Source: Brucella tritici (GTDB lineage Bacteria > Pseudomonadota > Alphaproteobacteria > Rhizobiales > Rhizobiaceae). Taken from it: a DNA stretch of 64,000 nucleotides. Positions within the stretch are counted from its first letter, which is position 1; every line of letters starts with the position of its first letter. The position numbers and the translations under genes are program-made. The notes under the pieces are model-generated. The model did no database searches, was not told where the DNA came from, and was given only the letters and a program-made list of their open reading frames with translations. Shown here one piece after another: positions 43,281 to 51,554 of the stretch. The stretch covers positions 1 to 64,000 of the forward strand of contig NZ_CADEAR010000009.1 of NCBI RefSeq assembly GCF_902825325.1, given 5' to 3'.

Positions 43281-44291
43281 ATGAAAGCGATTTATTTTAC
43301 CGGCCATGGGGAAGCAGGTCTGGCTGACTTGCCGGAACCGGCATTGCAGCCGGGACACGCGCTGATCGACGTCAAGGCATCAGGTCTCTGTCACACCGAC
43401 ATTGATGTCCTGCATGGCCGCTACGGTTCCAGTGCGTTTCCGCTGGTGCCTGGGCATGAATATGCGGGCATTGTGGTCGCCTTGGCGGAAGATGTGACCA
43501 ATATGAAGGTGGGGGACCGCGTTGCGGTCGATCCGAATATTCCCTGCGGTCATTGTCGTGCCTGCCTCAAGGGACTGACCAATCTCTGCTCCGATCTGAA
43601 AGCCTATGGTGTGACCCATAATGGTGGCTTTGCAGGCATGAGCCTTGTCAATGCCAGTCATCTCCACCCCATCGGCGATCTGCCTTTTGATGTAGCAGCA
43701 CTCGCGGAACCGCTTGCCTGTGTGTTGAACGGGCTTGGTGCGGCGGAGTTGAAGACCGGCCCGCGCGGCACCGAGAACGCGCTTGTCTTCGGTGCGGGGC
43801 CGATTGGCTTGTTGCTGGCTTTGTCTTTAAAGGCGCAAGGTGTGCGGCTGGTTTCTGTGGCGGATATCAACGAACATCGTCTGGCCTTTGTCGAGAGTCT
43901 CGGCCTCGAGCCTGTCGTATCGGGCTCCGAAATGCTGGATAAGCGCAAGCGCAGTTTCGATTTTGTTGCTGATGCGACCGGCATTGCCAAGGTTGTTGAA
44001 AGCATGGTTGGCTTTGCGGCTGACGGCGGTGCGGTTCTGGTGTTTGGCGTTTGCGCACCGGAGGCACGGATTTCGGTCACGCCTTTCGAAATTTTCCGCC
44101 GTCAAATTCGAATTGCAGGGTCACATTCGCTGAACCGCAACATTCCGCAGGCCCTGGAAATACTCAAACAGGACAAGGGCGAAATGGCACGCCTCGTTTC
44201 GCACCGGTTGCCGCTCAGCGAAATGCTGCCGTTCTTCACCAAGCACGGTGGCGATCCAGCCACGATGAAAGTCCAGTTCGTACCCGATTGA
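43281..44291 (+). CDS. Zinc-dependent medium-chain alcohol dehydrogenase
   Basis: A 336-residue MDR-family enzyme. The catalytic zinc region contains ASGLCHTDIDVLHG and GHEYAG. The structural zinc loop has four Cys in CGHCRACLKGLTNLC. The cofactor motif lies in VFGAGPIGLLLALSLKAQ. It fits polyol or threonine-like dehydrogenases (xylitol, arabitol, sorbitol), and its place in the operon suggests another sugar alcohol. It is not part of the basic smoEFGKS-mtlK order and looks like an addition. Confidence 0.85.
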   Translation: MKAIYFTGHGEAGLADLPEPALQPGHALIDVKASGLCHTDIDVLHGRYGSSAFPLVPGHEYAGIVVALAEDVTNMKVGDRVAVDPNIPCGHCRACLKGLTNLCSDLKAYGVTHNGGFAGMSLVNASHLHPIGDLPFDVAALAEPLACVLNGLGAAELKTGPRGTENALVFGAGPIGLLLALSLKAQGVRLVSVADINEHRLAFVESLGLEPVVSGSEMLDKRKRSFDFVADATGIAKVVESMVGFAADGGAVLVFGVCAPEARISVTPFEIFRRQIRIAGSHSLNRNIPQALEILKQDKGEMARLVSHRLPLSEMLPFFTKHGGDPATMKVQFVPD

Positions 44292-44307
44292 ATTGAAGGA
44301 AATCGTC

Positions 44308-45792
44308 ATGACCAAGCTGTCGCGTGCAACGCTCCAGAGCTTCGACAAGGTACACAAACCCGGCTACGATCCAACCGGTTTGAAACCGGGCATCGTGCAT
44401 TTCGGTGTCGGCAATTTTCATCGTGCCCATCAGGCTGTCTATCTGGACGATTTGTTCGGAATGGGTGAGGGGCACGACTGGGCGCTGGTTGGCGCCGGTG
44501 TGCGTGGCAGCGACGATGTCATGCGCGACACGCTCAAGGCGCAAGACTGGCTCACCACAGTTGTGGAACAAGAGGCTGGTTATACGGGAGCGAGGATCAC
44601 CGCTTCCATGGTCGATTATGTAACCATGTCGACAGAGGAAGGGCGAAAGGCTTTGATGGCCTATCTCGCATCGCCCGATACCCGCATTGTTTCCATGACG
44701 ATTACCGAAGGCGGTTATTACATCGATCCGGCCAGCCAGACTTTCGATCCTGCTCATCCCGATATTGTGGCAGATGCCACCCATCCGGATCAGCCAAAGA
44801 CTGTGTTCGGCCTGATCGTGCAGGCGCTGAAACTGCGCAAGGCGGCGAGCGTTCAGCCTTTTACCGTCATGTCCTGTGATAACATTCCGGGCAACGGGCA
44901 TGTGACGGAAGATGCCGTGACGGGATTGGCCAAGTTGAGCGACCCGACCTTTGCCGACTGGATTTCCGCCAATGTTGCTTTTCCAAATTCCATGGTGGAT
45001 CGCATCACGCCAGCCACCGGCGCGCGCGAGCGTCAAATCGCTGCGAAGGATTTCGGGGTCGATGATGGCTGGCCGGTGTTCTGCGAAGTTTTCAAGCAAT
45101 GGGTGATGGAGGATAATTTCCCGACTGGACGCCCGGCTCTGGAAAAGGTCGGTGTCACATTCACCGATCAGGTTGCCGCTTATGAACTGATGAAAATCCG
45201 TATCTTGAACGGCGGTCATGCAGCCATTGCCTATCCTGGCGGATTGCTCGACATTCATTTCGTGCATGAAGCGATGGAGCATCCGCTGATCCGGCGCTAT
45301 CTGGAAAAGCTCACCAAGGATGAAATCATCCCGGAAGTGCCGCCCGTTCCAGATACCAATCTCGAAGACTATCGCATCCTCATAGATGAACGCTTCGCAA
45401 ATCCAAGCATAGGCGACACGATCCGCCGCCTGTGCCTCGATGGCTCCAATCGTCAGCCGAAATTCATTCTGCCAACTGCTTCTGATCGGGTGGCCGAAGG
45501 CAAGTCTGTGACAGGGCTGGCGCTCGTTTCCGCGTTCTGGTGCCGCTATTGCTACGGTACGACCGATAGCGGCTCGATTATTGAGCCGAACGATCCGTCA
45601 TGGGGTCGCCTGACCAAGCAGGCGGCTCTTGCAAAAAACAATCCAGCGGCATGGCTTGCGATGGATGACATCTTCGGCTCGCTCGCGTCAAATCCAGCTT
45701 ATGTGGCGGCTTTTTCATCCGCACTTCTGCGCATCTGGCAGGATGGGACTGTCAAAACGCTCGAGCGTTATCTGGCAGGTGAGCCGCTATAA
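44308..45792 (+). CDS. mtlK: Mannitol 2-dehydrogenase (long-chain polyol dehydrogenase)
   Basis: A 494-residue enzyme oxidising D-mannitol to D-fructose, also arabitol or sorbitol to a lesser extent. It has IVHFGVGNFHRAHQAVYLDD near the N-terminus, MSCDNIPGNG, FPNSMVDRITPAT, and the catalytic KIRILNGGHAAIAYPG. The ATG at 44308 is preceded by AAGGA at a proper distance, rather than the in-frame ATG at 44293. It is the last gene of the operon and is convergent with the putR gene only seven bases away. Confidence 0.92.
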   Translation: MTKLSRATLQSFDKVHKPGYDPTGLKPGIVHFGVGNFHRAHQAVYLDDLFGMGEGHDWALVGAGVRGSDDVMRDTLKAQDWLTTVVEQEAGYTGARITASMVDYVTMSTEEGRKALMAYLASPDTRIVSMTITEGGYYIDPASQTFDPAHPDIVADATHPDQPKTVFGLIVQALKLRKAASVQPFTVMSCDNIPGNGHVTEDAVTGLAKLSDPTFADWISANVAFPNSMVDRITPATGARERQIAAKDFGVDDGWPVFCEVFKQWVMEDNFPTGRPALEKVGVTFTDQVAAYELMKIRILNGGHAAIAYPGGLLDIHFVHEAMEHPLIRRYLEKLTKDEIIPEVPPVPDTNLEDYRILIDERFANPSIGDTIRRLCLDGSNRQPKFILPTASDRVAEGKSVTGLALVSAFWCRYCYGTTDSGSIIEPNDPSWGRLTKQAALAKNNPAAWLAMDDIFGSLASNPAYVAAFSSALLRIWQDGTVKTLERYLAGEPL

Positions 45793-45799
45793 CTGAAAA

Positions 45800-46294
45800 T
45801 TACAATGCGCCCGGATAGACCCTTACCGGGCGGTTGTCCTTGACTGACTCCATCACCACAAAAGTGGATGTGCTTGCCACATTGGGCAGGCTCGAAATCT
45901 TTTCGCCCAGCACCTCGCGGTAACGCCGGATGTTGGGCGTTCGCACTTTCAGAAGGTAGTCGAAAGAGCTTGCGATCATATGGCACTCCTCGACTTCACG
46001 TATCTTGCGCACGGCTGTGTTGAATGCCTCAAGCGCGGCTTCTCGTGTGTCAGATAGCTTGACCGTCGTAAAGGCGATATGGTCGAGGCCAAGTTTTTCA
46101 GGATCAATGGCGGCGCGAAAGCCGACAATATAACCTTCATCGACCAGCCTCTTCAGCCTCGCTTGACATGGAGTCTTGGAAAGGCCGACCTTTTTCGAGA
46201 GTTCCGTTACGGGAATGCGTCCGTCTTCGCTCAAGACTTCCAGAATGCGCCTGTCGAATTGATCCAGATCGTCTACAGAATCTATCTTTCGCAT
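45800..46294 (-). CDS. putR: Lrp/AsnC-family regulator PutR
   Basis: A 164-residue protein with an N-terminal AsnC helix-turn-helix (about residues 12-60, RRILEVLSEDGRIPVTELSK then KVGLSKTPCQARLKRL). A C-terminal RAM ligand domain contains GLDHIAFTTVKL and HMIASSFDYLLKVRT. Divergent from putA, it fits PutR of Brucella and Agrobacterium, the proline-responsive activator. No terminator is visible in the seven bases separating it from the mannitol dehydrogenase gene. Confidence 0.9.
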   Translation of the reverse strand: MRKIDSVDDLDQFDRRILEVLSEDGRIPVTELSKKVGLSKTPCQARLKRLVDEGYIVGFRAAIDPEKLGLDHIAFTTVKLSDTREAALEAFNTAVRKIREVEECHMIASSFDYLLKVRTPNIRRYREVLGEKISSLPNVASTSTFVVMESVKDNRPVRVYPGAL

Positions 46295-46456
46295 CCCCTT
46301 AGCCTTTTAATGAACATATAATAAGATCGATATTCCTTCATATGGAGCAAATGAAGGCAGAATGCAATTTGCACAAATGATAGTGTGCGCCCACTTAAAG
46401 CAGAGCTAAACTGGGCAGAGACGCTCGGGGCTGTTTTCATTTGCGAGCATTGCACC
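46295..46456. promoter_or_regulatory. putR-putA divergent promoter region
   Basis: An AT-rich 162-base gap. It contains the inverted repeat ATTTG-CA-CAAAT (46367-46378), and TTCATATGGAG and related AT-rich half-sites nearby, typical of Lrp/AsnC targets. PutR is the expected binder. No strong promoter pair stands out for putA. Confidence 0.45.
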
Positions 46457-49400
46457 ATGACCGACACCATACCCGCTCCTACCAATCCGGTTTTCCAGAA
46501 TTTTGCGCCGCCGATCCGCGAGCAAAGCACACTGAGGCAAGCGATTACCGCCGCTTATCGCCGTCCTGAAGCCGAATGCGTTTCGGCGTTGGCTGCGCAG
46601 GCCGCCCTGCCGGAAGAAACGGCGAAGCAAGTCCGCTCCACTGCTCGCAAGCTGATTGAAGCGCTGCGTGCCAAGCATAAGGGTACGGGCGTCGAAGGCC
46701 TGGTGCATGAATATTCGCTGTCGAGCCAAGAGGGTGTGGCGCTTATGTGCCTTGCCGAGGCGCTGCTGCGCATTCCGGACATGGCGACGCGCGACGCGCT
46801 TATCCGGGACAAGATTTCGAATGGTGACTGGAAGTCTCACATCGGCGGCGGGCGCTCGCTCTTCGTCAATGCTGCGACCTGGGGGCTTGTCGTCACGGGC
46901 AAGCTGACAAATACGGTCAATGATCGCGGCCTGTCGGCTGCCCTGACACGCTTGATCGCCCGTTGTGGTGAACCTGTCATTCGTCGCGGCGTTGATATGG
47001 CCATGCGTATGATGGGCGAACAGTTTGTCACCGGCGAAACCATCGATGAAGCGCTGAAGCGCGCCAAGCCGCTGGAAGAACGTGGCTTCCGCTATTCCTA
47101 CGATATGCTGGGTGAGGCTGCGACCACCGCTGCCGACGCCGAGCGTTACTACCAGGATTACGAAACCGCCATTCATGCCATTGGTCGCGCGTCCGCCGGT
47201 CGCGGCATCTACGACGGCCCCGGCATTTCCATCAAGTTGTCCGCTTTGCATCCGCGCTATGTCCGTGCGCAAAGCGAACGCGTCATGGGGGAATTGCTGC
47301 CGAAGGTAAAGGCGCTGGCCGCTATCGCGAAGTCCTACAATATCGGTCTCAACATTGATGCCGAGGAAGCCGATCGTCTGGAACTGTCGCTTGATCTGCT
47401 GCAAAGCCTGATCGAAGATCCGGATCTGGCAGATTGGGAAGGCATCGGCTTCGTGGTGCAGGCCTATGGCAAGCGTTGCCCGTTCGTACTTGATTTCATC
47501 ATCGACCTGGCCCGTCAGAACAAGCGCCGCGTCATGGTTCGTCTGGTGAAGGGGGCTTATTGGGACGCCGAGATCAAGCGCGCACAGGTTGACGGTCTGG
47601 AAGACTTTCCGGTTTATACCCGCAAGGTACATACCGACGTTTCCTACATTGCATGTGCACGCAAGCTCCTTGCGGCAACAGATGCCGTTTTCCCGCAATT
47701 CGCAACGCACAATGCTCAGACGCTGGCCACCATCTATCATTTGGCTGGTCCGGATTTCAAAACCGGAAAGTTCGAGTTCCAGTGCCTGCATGGCATGGGT
47801 GAGCCGCTTTATGATGAAGTTGTCGGTGCTGAAAAGCTTGGCCGTCCAGCTCGTATTTATGCTCCGGTCGGCACACATGAAACGCTTCTCGCCTACCTTG
47901 TTCGCCGACTTCTCGAAAATGGCGCGAACTCGTCCTTCGTCAATCGCATCGGCGATGAAAGTGTTTCCGTCGATGAACTGATCGCCGATCCGGTAGAAGT
48001 CGTTCGCTCGATGGCTGTCGTTGGTGCGCGCCATGACCAGATTGCCCTTCCGGAAAATCTCTATGGCGCTCGCAAGAACTCTGACGGTTTTGACCTGTCA
48101 AACGAAGTCACGCTTGCTGAACTCAGCACGATTTTGAAGGACAGTGCTGGCCGCGTGTGGACGTCGGAACCTCAGGTTTCCGGAGCCAATGTCAAGGGAA
48201 CCAGTCGCTCTGTTTTCAACCCTGGAGACCGGAACGATGTTGTCGGTACAGTGACGGAGATCGCCGAAGCAGACGTAGCGAAAGCCATGAAGGCGGCACA
48301 GAAGGCCACGGCAAGCTGGTCTGCGGTTGCGCCAGCCCAACGTGCGGCTTGTCTTGAGCGCGCAGCGGATATCATGCAGCGCGATATGCCGGTTCTGCTG
48401 GGCCTCATCATGCGCGAAGCTGGCAAATCCATGCCGAACGCAATTGCTGAAGTTCGCGAAGCCATCGATTTCCTGCGTTATTATGCAGAACAGACCCGTC
48501 GTACACTGGGCGTCGGTCACAAGGCGCTCGGACCCATCGTATGCATCAGTCCGTGGAACTTCCCGCTGGCGATCTTTACCGGCCAGATTGCAGCAGCACT
48601 TGTCGCAGGCAATCCGGTCTTGGCGAAGCCTGCCGAAGAGACCCCGCTTATTGCAGCACAGGGTGTTCGTATCCTGCACGAGGCTGGCATTCCAGCCGAT
48701 GCGCTTCAGCTTCTGCCCGGCGACGGTCGTATCGGGGCCGCGCTTGTGGCTGCAGAAGAGACATGCGGTGTAATGTTCACCGGTTCCACCGAAGTAGCGC
48801 GCCTCATACAGGCTCAGCTTGCCTCACGTCTGCTGCCAAACGGAAAGCCGATCCCGCTGATTGCTGAAACCGGTGGTCAGAATGCAATGATTGTGGATTC
48901 ATCAGCGCTGGCGGAGCAAGTCGTGTTCGACGTTATTGCATCGGCTTTTGACAGTGCCGGTCAGCGTTGTTCGGCGCTGCGCGTTCTTTGCCTGCAGGAA
49001 GATGTCGCGGACCGCATCCTGACAATGCTCAAGGGCGCGCTGAAGGAACTGTCCATCGGTCGAACCGACAAGCTGAAGGTCGATATTGGGCCGGTTATCA
49101 CCGATGAAGCCAAGAACATCATTGAAAAGCACGTTCAGGGTATGCGCGATCTCGGTCGCAAGGTTGAGCAGCTTCCGCTCGGTCCTGAAACACAGAATGG
49201 AACTTTCGTTGCGCCGACCATCATCGAGATCAACTCGCTTCGCGATTTGAAGCGGGAAGTCTTCGGCCCGGTTCTGCATGTCGTGCGCTACAAGCGGGAT
49301 GATATGGAGCGTCTGATCGATGATATCAACGCAACCGGTTACGGGCTTACTTTCGGCCTGCATACGCGCCTGGATGAGACCATCGCCAATGTTGCCGATC

Positions 49401-50140
49401 GTATCCGCGTCGGCAATATCTATATCAATCGCAACGTTATCGGCGCGGTTGTCGGCGTGCAACCTTTCGGTGGACGCGGCCTTTCCGGCACGGGTCCCAA
49501 GGCAGGCGGTCCGCTCTACCTTGGACGTCTCGTGGAGACAGCGCCGATCCCACCGCGTCACAGCTCGGTTCACACTGATCCGGCGCTCAAGGATTTTGCG
49601 AAATGGCTTGGCCAGCGCGGCATGAACGATCTGGCACAGGCTGCACGCGATACTGGCAGCGCTTCGGCCCTTGGTCTTGATCTTGAATTGCCGGGCCCGG
49701 TCGGCGAGCGCAATCTTTATGCGTTGCATCCACGTGGAAACATCCTGCTGGTTCCACAGACTGAAACGGGCCTTTATCGACAGATGACTGCGGCACTCGC
49801 TACGGGCAACACTGTGTATGTCGATGAGGCTTCGGGTTTGCGGAATGTGCTGAAAGATATTCCGGCTTCGGTTGTGGCACGCACCATTTGGACAAATGAT
49901 TGGGAGTCCGACGCACCGTTTGCTGGAGCGTTGGTTGAGGGGAATGCTGAACGCATCGTCGAGATTAACAAGAAGCTTGCAACGCTTCCCGGACCGTTGG
50001 TTCTAACTCAGGCTGCTTCCACGGAAGAGCTGGCAATCAACCCGGATGTCTATTGCCTCAACTGGTTGCTGGAAGAGGTTTCGACGTCGATCAACACCAC
50101 GGCAGCGGGTGGTAATGCGAGCTTGATGGCAATCGGCTGA
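46457..50140 (+). CDS. putA: Bifunctional proline dehydrogenase/P5C dehydrogenase PutA
   Basis: A 1227-residue enzyme converting proline to glutamate in two steps with a tunnel between active sites. The N-terminal arm and PRODH barrel span about 1-480, with DGPGISIKLSALHPRY and VRLVKGAYWDAEIKRA. The P5CDH domain spans about 560-1020, with FTGSTEVARLIQ and catalytic C838 in GQRCSALRVLCLQ. A C-terminal ALDH-superfamily-like domain closes the protein. There is no ribbon-helix-helix head, so DNA control rests with PutR. A terminator follows. The start at 46457 matches the family; an upstream ATG at 46385 would add 24 unsupported residues. Confidence 0.95.
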   Translation: MTDTIPAPTNPVFQNFAPPIREQSTLRQAITAAYRRPEAECVSALAAQAALPEETAKQVRSTARKLIEALRAKHKGTGVEGLVHEYSLSSQEGVALMCLAEALLRIPDMATRDALIRDKISNGDWKSHIGGGRSLFVNAATWGLVVTGKLTNTVNDRGLSAALTRLIARCGEPVIRRGVDMAMRMMGEQFVTGETIDEALKRAKPLEERGFRYSYDMLGEAATTAADAERYYQDYETAIHAIGRASAGRGIYDGPGISIKLSALHPRYVRAQSERVMGELLPKVKALAAIAKSYNIGLNIDAEEADRLELSLDLLQSLIEDPDLADWEGIGFVVQAYGKRCPFVLDFIIDLARQNKRRVMVRLVKGAYWDAEIKRAQVDGLEDFPVYTRKVHTDVSYIACARKLLAATDAVFPQFATHNAQTLATIYHLAGPDFKTGKFEFQCLHGMGEPLYDEVVGAEKLGRPARIYAPVGTHETLLAYLVRRLLENGANSSFVNRIGDESVSVDELIADPVEVVRSMAVVGARHDQIALPENLYGARKNSDGFDLSNEVTLAELSTILKDSAGRVWTSEPQVSGANVKGTSRSVFNPGDRNDVVGTVTEIAEADVAKAMKAAQKATASWSAVAPAQRAACLERAADIMQRDMPVLLGLIMREAGKSMPNAIAEVREAIDFLRYYAEQTRRTLGVGHKALGPIVCISPWNFPLAIFTGQIAAALVAGNPVLAKPAEETPLIAAQGVRILHEAGIPADALQLLPGDGRIGAALVAAEETCGVMFTGSTEVARLIQAQLASRLLPNGKPIPLIAETGGQNAMIVDSSALAEQVVFDVIASAFDSAGQRCSALRVLCLQEDVADRILTMLKGALKELSIGRTDKLKVDIGPVITDEAKNIIEKHVQGMRDLGRKVEQLPLGPETQNGTFVAPTIIEINSLRDLKREVFGPVLHVVRYKRDDMERLIDDINATGYGLTFGLHTRLDETIANVADRIRVGNIYINRNVIGAVVGVQPFGGRGLSGTGPKAGGPLYLGRLVETAPIPPRHSSVHTDPALKDFAKWLGQRGMNDLAQAARDTGSASALGLDLELPGPVGERNLYALHPRGNILLVPQTETGLYRQMTAALATGNTVYVDEASGLRNVLKDIPASVVARTIWTNDWESDAPFAGALVEGNAERIVEINKKLATLPGPLVLTQAASTEELAINPDVYCLNWLLEEVSTSINTTAAGGNASLMAIG

Positions 50141-50164
50141 TCCCGTTCGGGACAGGAAAGGACA

Positions 50165-50190
50165 AAAAAGGCGGCTTCAGCCGCCTTTTT
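50165..50190 (+). terminator. Terminator of putA
   Basis: AAAAAGGCGGC (50165-50175) pairs with GCCGCCTTTTT (50180-50190) around TTCA. The 11-bp stem is perfect and lies 24 bases after the stop codon. Confidence 0.94.
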
Positions 50191-50205
50191 AATTTGTCGG
50201 TACAG

Positions 50206-50373
50206 ATTTGCATGGCTGTGCAAATGACATTCGAAAACAGAATGATTGGATTATTTTTTTGAATTTCAGAATAAAATTTACAAAGGCATTGACAGACTTT
50301 CATAAAAGGCAAACACTATGCACACGCTTGCAAAAGCGTCGGCGTGGAGGCGCCGTATAAAGGGAGGAAAACA
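50206..50373 (+). promoter_or_regulatory. Promoter region of the AfuABC/FbpABC-like operon
   Basis: It contains an inverted repeat ATTTGCA-N6-TGCAAAT (50206-50225) and a TTGACA (50289-50294) followed by an AT-rich ACACTAT at about 50313-50319. The -35 is convincing and the -10 is weak. GGGAGG lies before the receptor start. No Irr or Fur-like box was recognised here, unlike the efe operon. Confidence 0.4.
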
Positions 50374-51399
50374 ATGCGTTCGGCATTTCTGGTTGCGGCG
50401 CTGGCCGCGGGCGTATCTTCATTTGCTTTTTCTGCGCAAGCCGCAGGCAATCTCAATCTCATCTGTTCTGCGGACGTGGTTATCTGTGAGCAGATGAAGA
50501 ACATGTTTGAGAAGGACACCGGCATCAAGGTCAACATGGTGCGGCTTTCTTCGGGGGAAACCTATGCCAAGGTGCGTGCCGAAGCGCGTAATCCGAAGAC
50601 GGATATCTGGTGGGCAGGTACAGGTGATCCGCACCTGCAGGCCGCATCTGAGGGGCTGACGCTCGAATATAAATCGCCAATGCTTGATCAGTTGAATGAT
50701 TGGGCCAAGAAGCAGGCCGAAAGCTCCGGATTCCGTACGGTTGGCGTTTATGCCGGTGCGCTGGGTTGGGGATACAATACCGATATTCTTGCCAAGAAGA
50801 ACTTGAAAGAGCCGAAATGCTGGGCTGACCTGCTCGATGCGTCCTATAAGGGCGAAATCCAGATGGCCAATCCGAATTCTTCCGGTACTGCCTACACGGC
50901 ACTAGCAACGCTGGTCCAGATCATGGGTGAAGACAAAGCCTATGATTATCTGAAGAAGCTCAACGAAAATGTATCGCAGTACACCAAGTCTGGCTCGGCT
51001 CCGGTCAAGTCGGCTGCGCGTGGCGAAACTGGAATCGGCATCGTTTTCATGCACGACGCCGTGGCGATGACGGCTGAAGGTTTTCCGGTCAAGTCGGTCG
51101 CGCCGTGTGAAGGCACTGGCTACGAGATCGGCTCTATGTCGATCATCAAGGGCGCTAAGAATCTCGATAGCGCCAAGAAGTGGTATGACTGGGCGCTGAC
51201 CGCCGAAGTGCAGTCTCATATGAAGGATGCGAAATCCTTCCAATTGCCCTCGAACAAATCAGCTGAGATTCCAAAGGAGTCGCCGCGCTTCGAGGACATC
51301 AAGCTGATCGACTACGATTTCAAGACCTATGGCGAACCGGCCAAGCGCAAGGAGTTGCTCGAGCGCTGGGATAAAGAAATCGGTGCTCACGCCAACTGA
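50374..51399 (+). CDS. ABC transporter substrate-binding protein (AfuA/FbpA family)
   Basis: A 341-residue periplasmic receptor with a signal peptide (cleavage near AQA, residue 24). It has LICSADVVICEQMKNMFEKD and RNPKTDIWWAGTGDPHLQA. The family covers ferric-ion receptors (FbpA) and hexose-phosphate receptors (AfuA), and related ones for phosphonates. Paired tyrosines of the FbpA iron site are not evident near the C-terminus (YDFKTYGEPAKRK there). GGGAGGAAAACA precedes the ATG at 50374. It is first gene of the operon ending in a phosphatase gene. The substrate is left open. Confidence 0.82.
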   Translation: MRSAFLVAALAAGVSSFAFSAQAAGNLNLICSADVVICEQMKNMFEKDTGIKVNMVRLSSGETYAKVRAEARNPKTDIWWAGTGDPHLQAASEGLTLEYKSPMLDQLNDWAKKQAESSGFRTVGVYAGALGWGYNTDILAKKNLKEPKCWADLLDASYKGEIQMANPNSSGTAYTALATLVQIMGEDKAYDYLKKLNENVSQYTKSGSAPVKSAARGETGIGIVFMHDAVAMTAEGFPVKSVAPCEGTGYEIGSMSIIKGAKNLDSAKKWYDWALTAEVQSHMKDAKSFQLPSNKSAEIPKESPRFEDIKLIDYDFKTYGEPAKRKELLERWDKEIGAHAN

Positions 51400-51554
51400 T
51401 TTTTCATTGGCTTGAAATCCGGGTGCGCCGCTCTTGTTGTGCGACGCACCTGTCCCGAATGACGGAGCAAGGTAGCGGTTTTCCTGAAATATGCAGGAAC
51501 CGATTCCCCTCGTCATTCCTTGGAAATCCCCGATATGGAGGGATGCGGACATCC

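Noticed and set aside
46406-48034. 542-codon minus-strand open frame
   Set aside because: Shadow of the PutA proline dehydrogenase region; the plus-strand translation has full family motifs.
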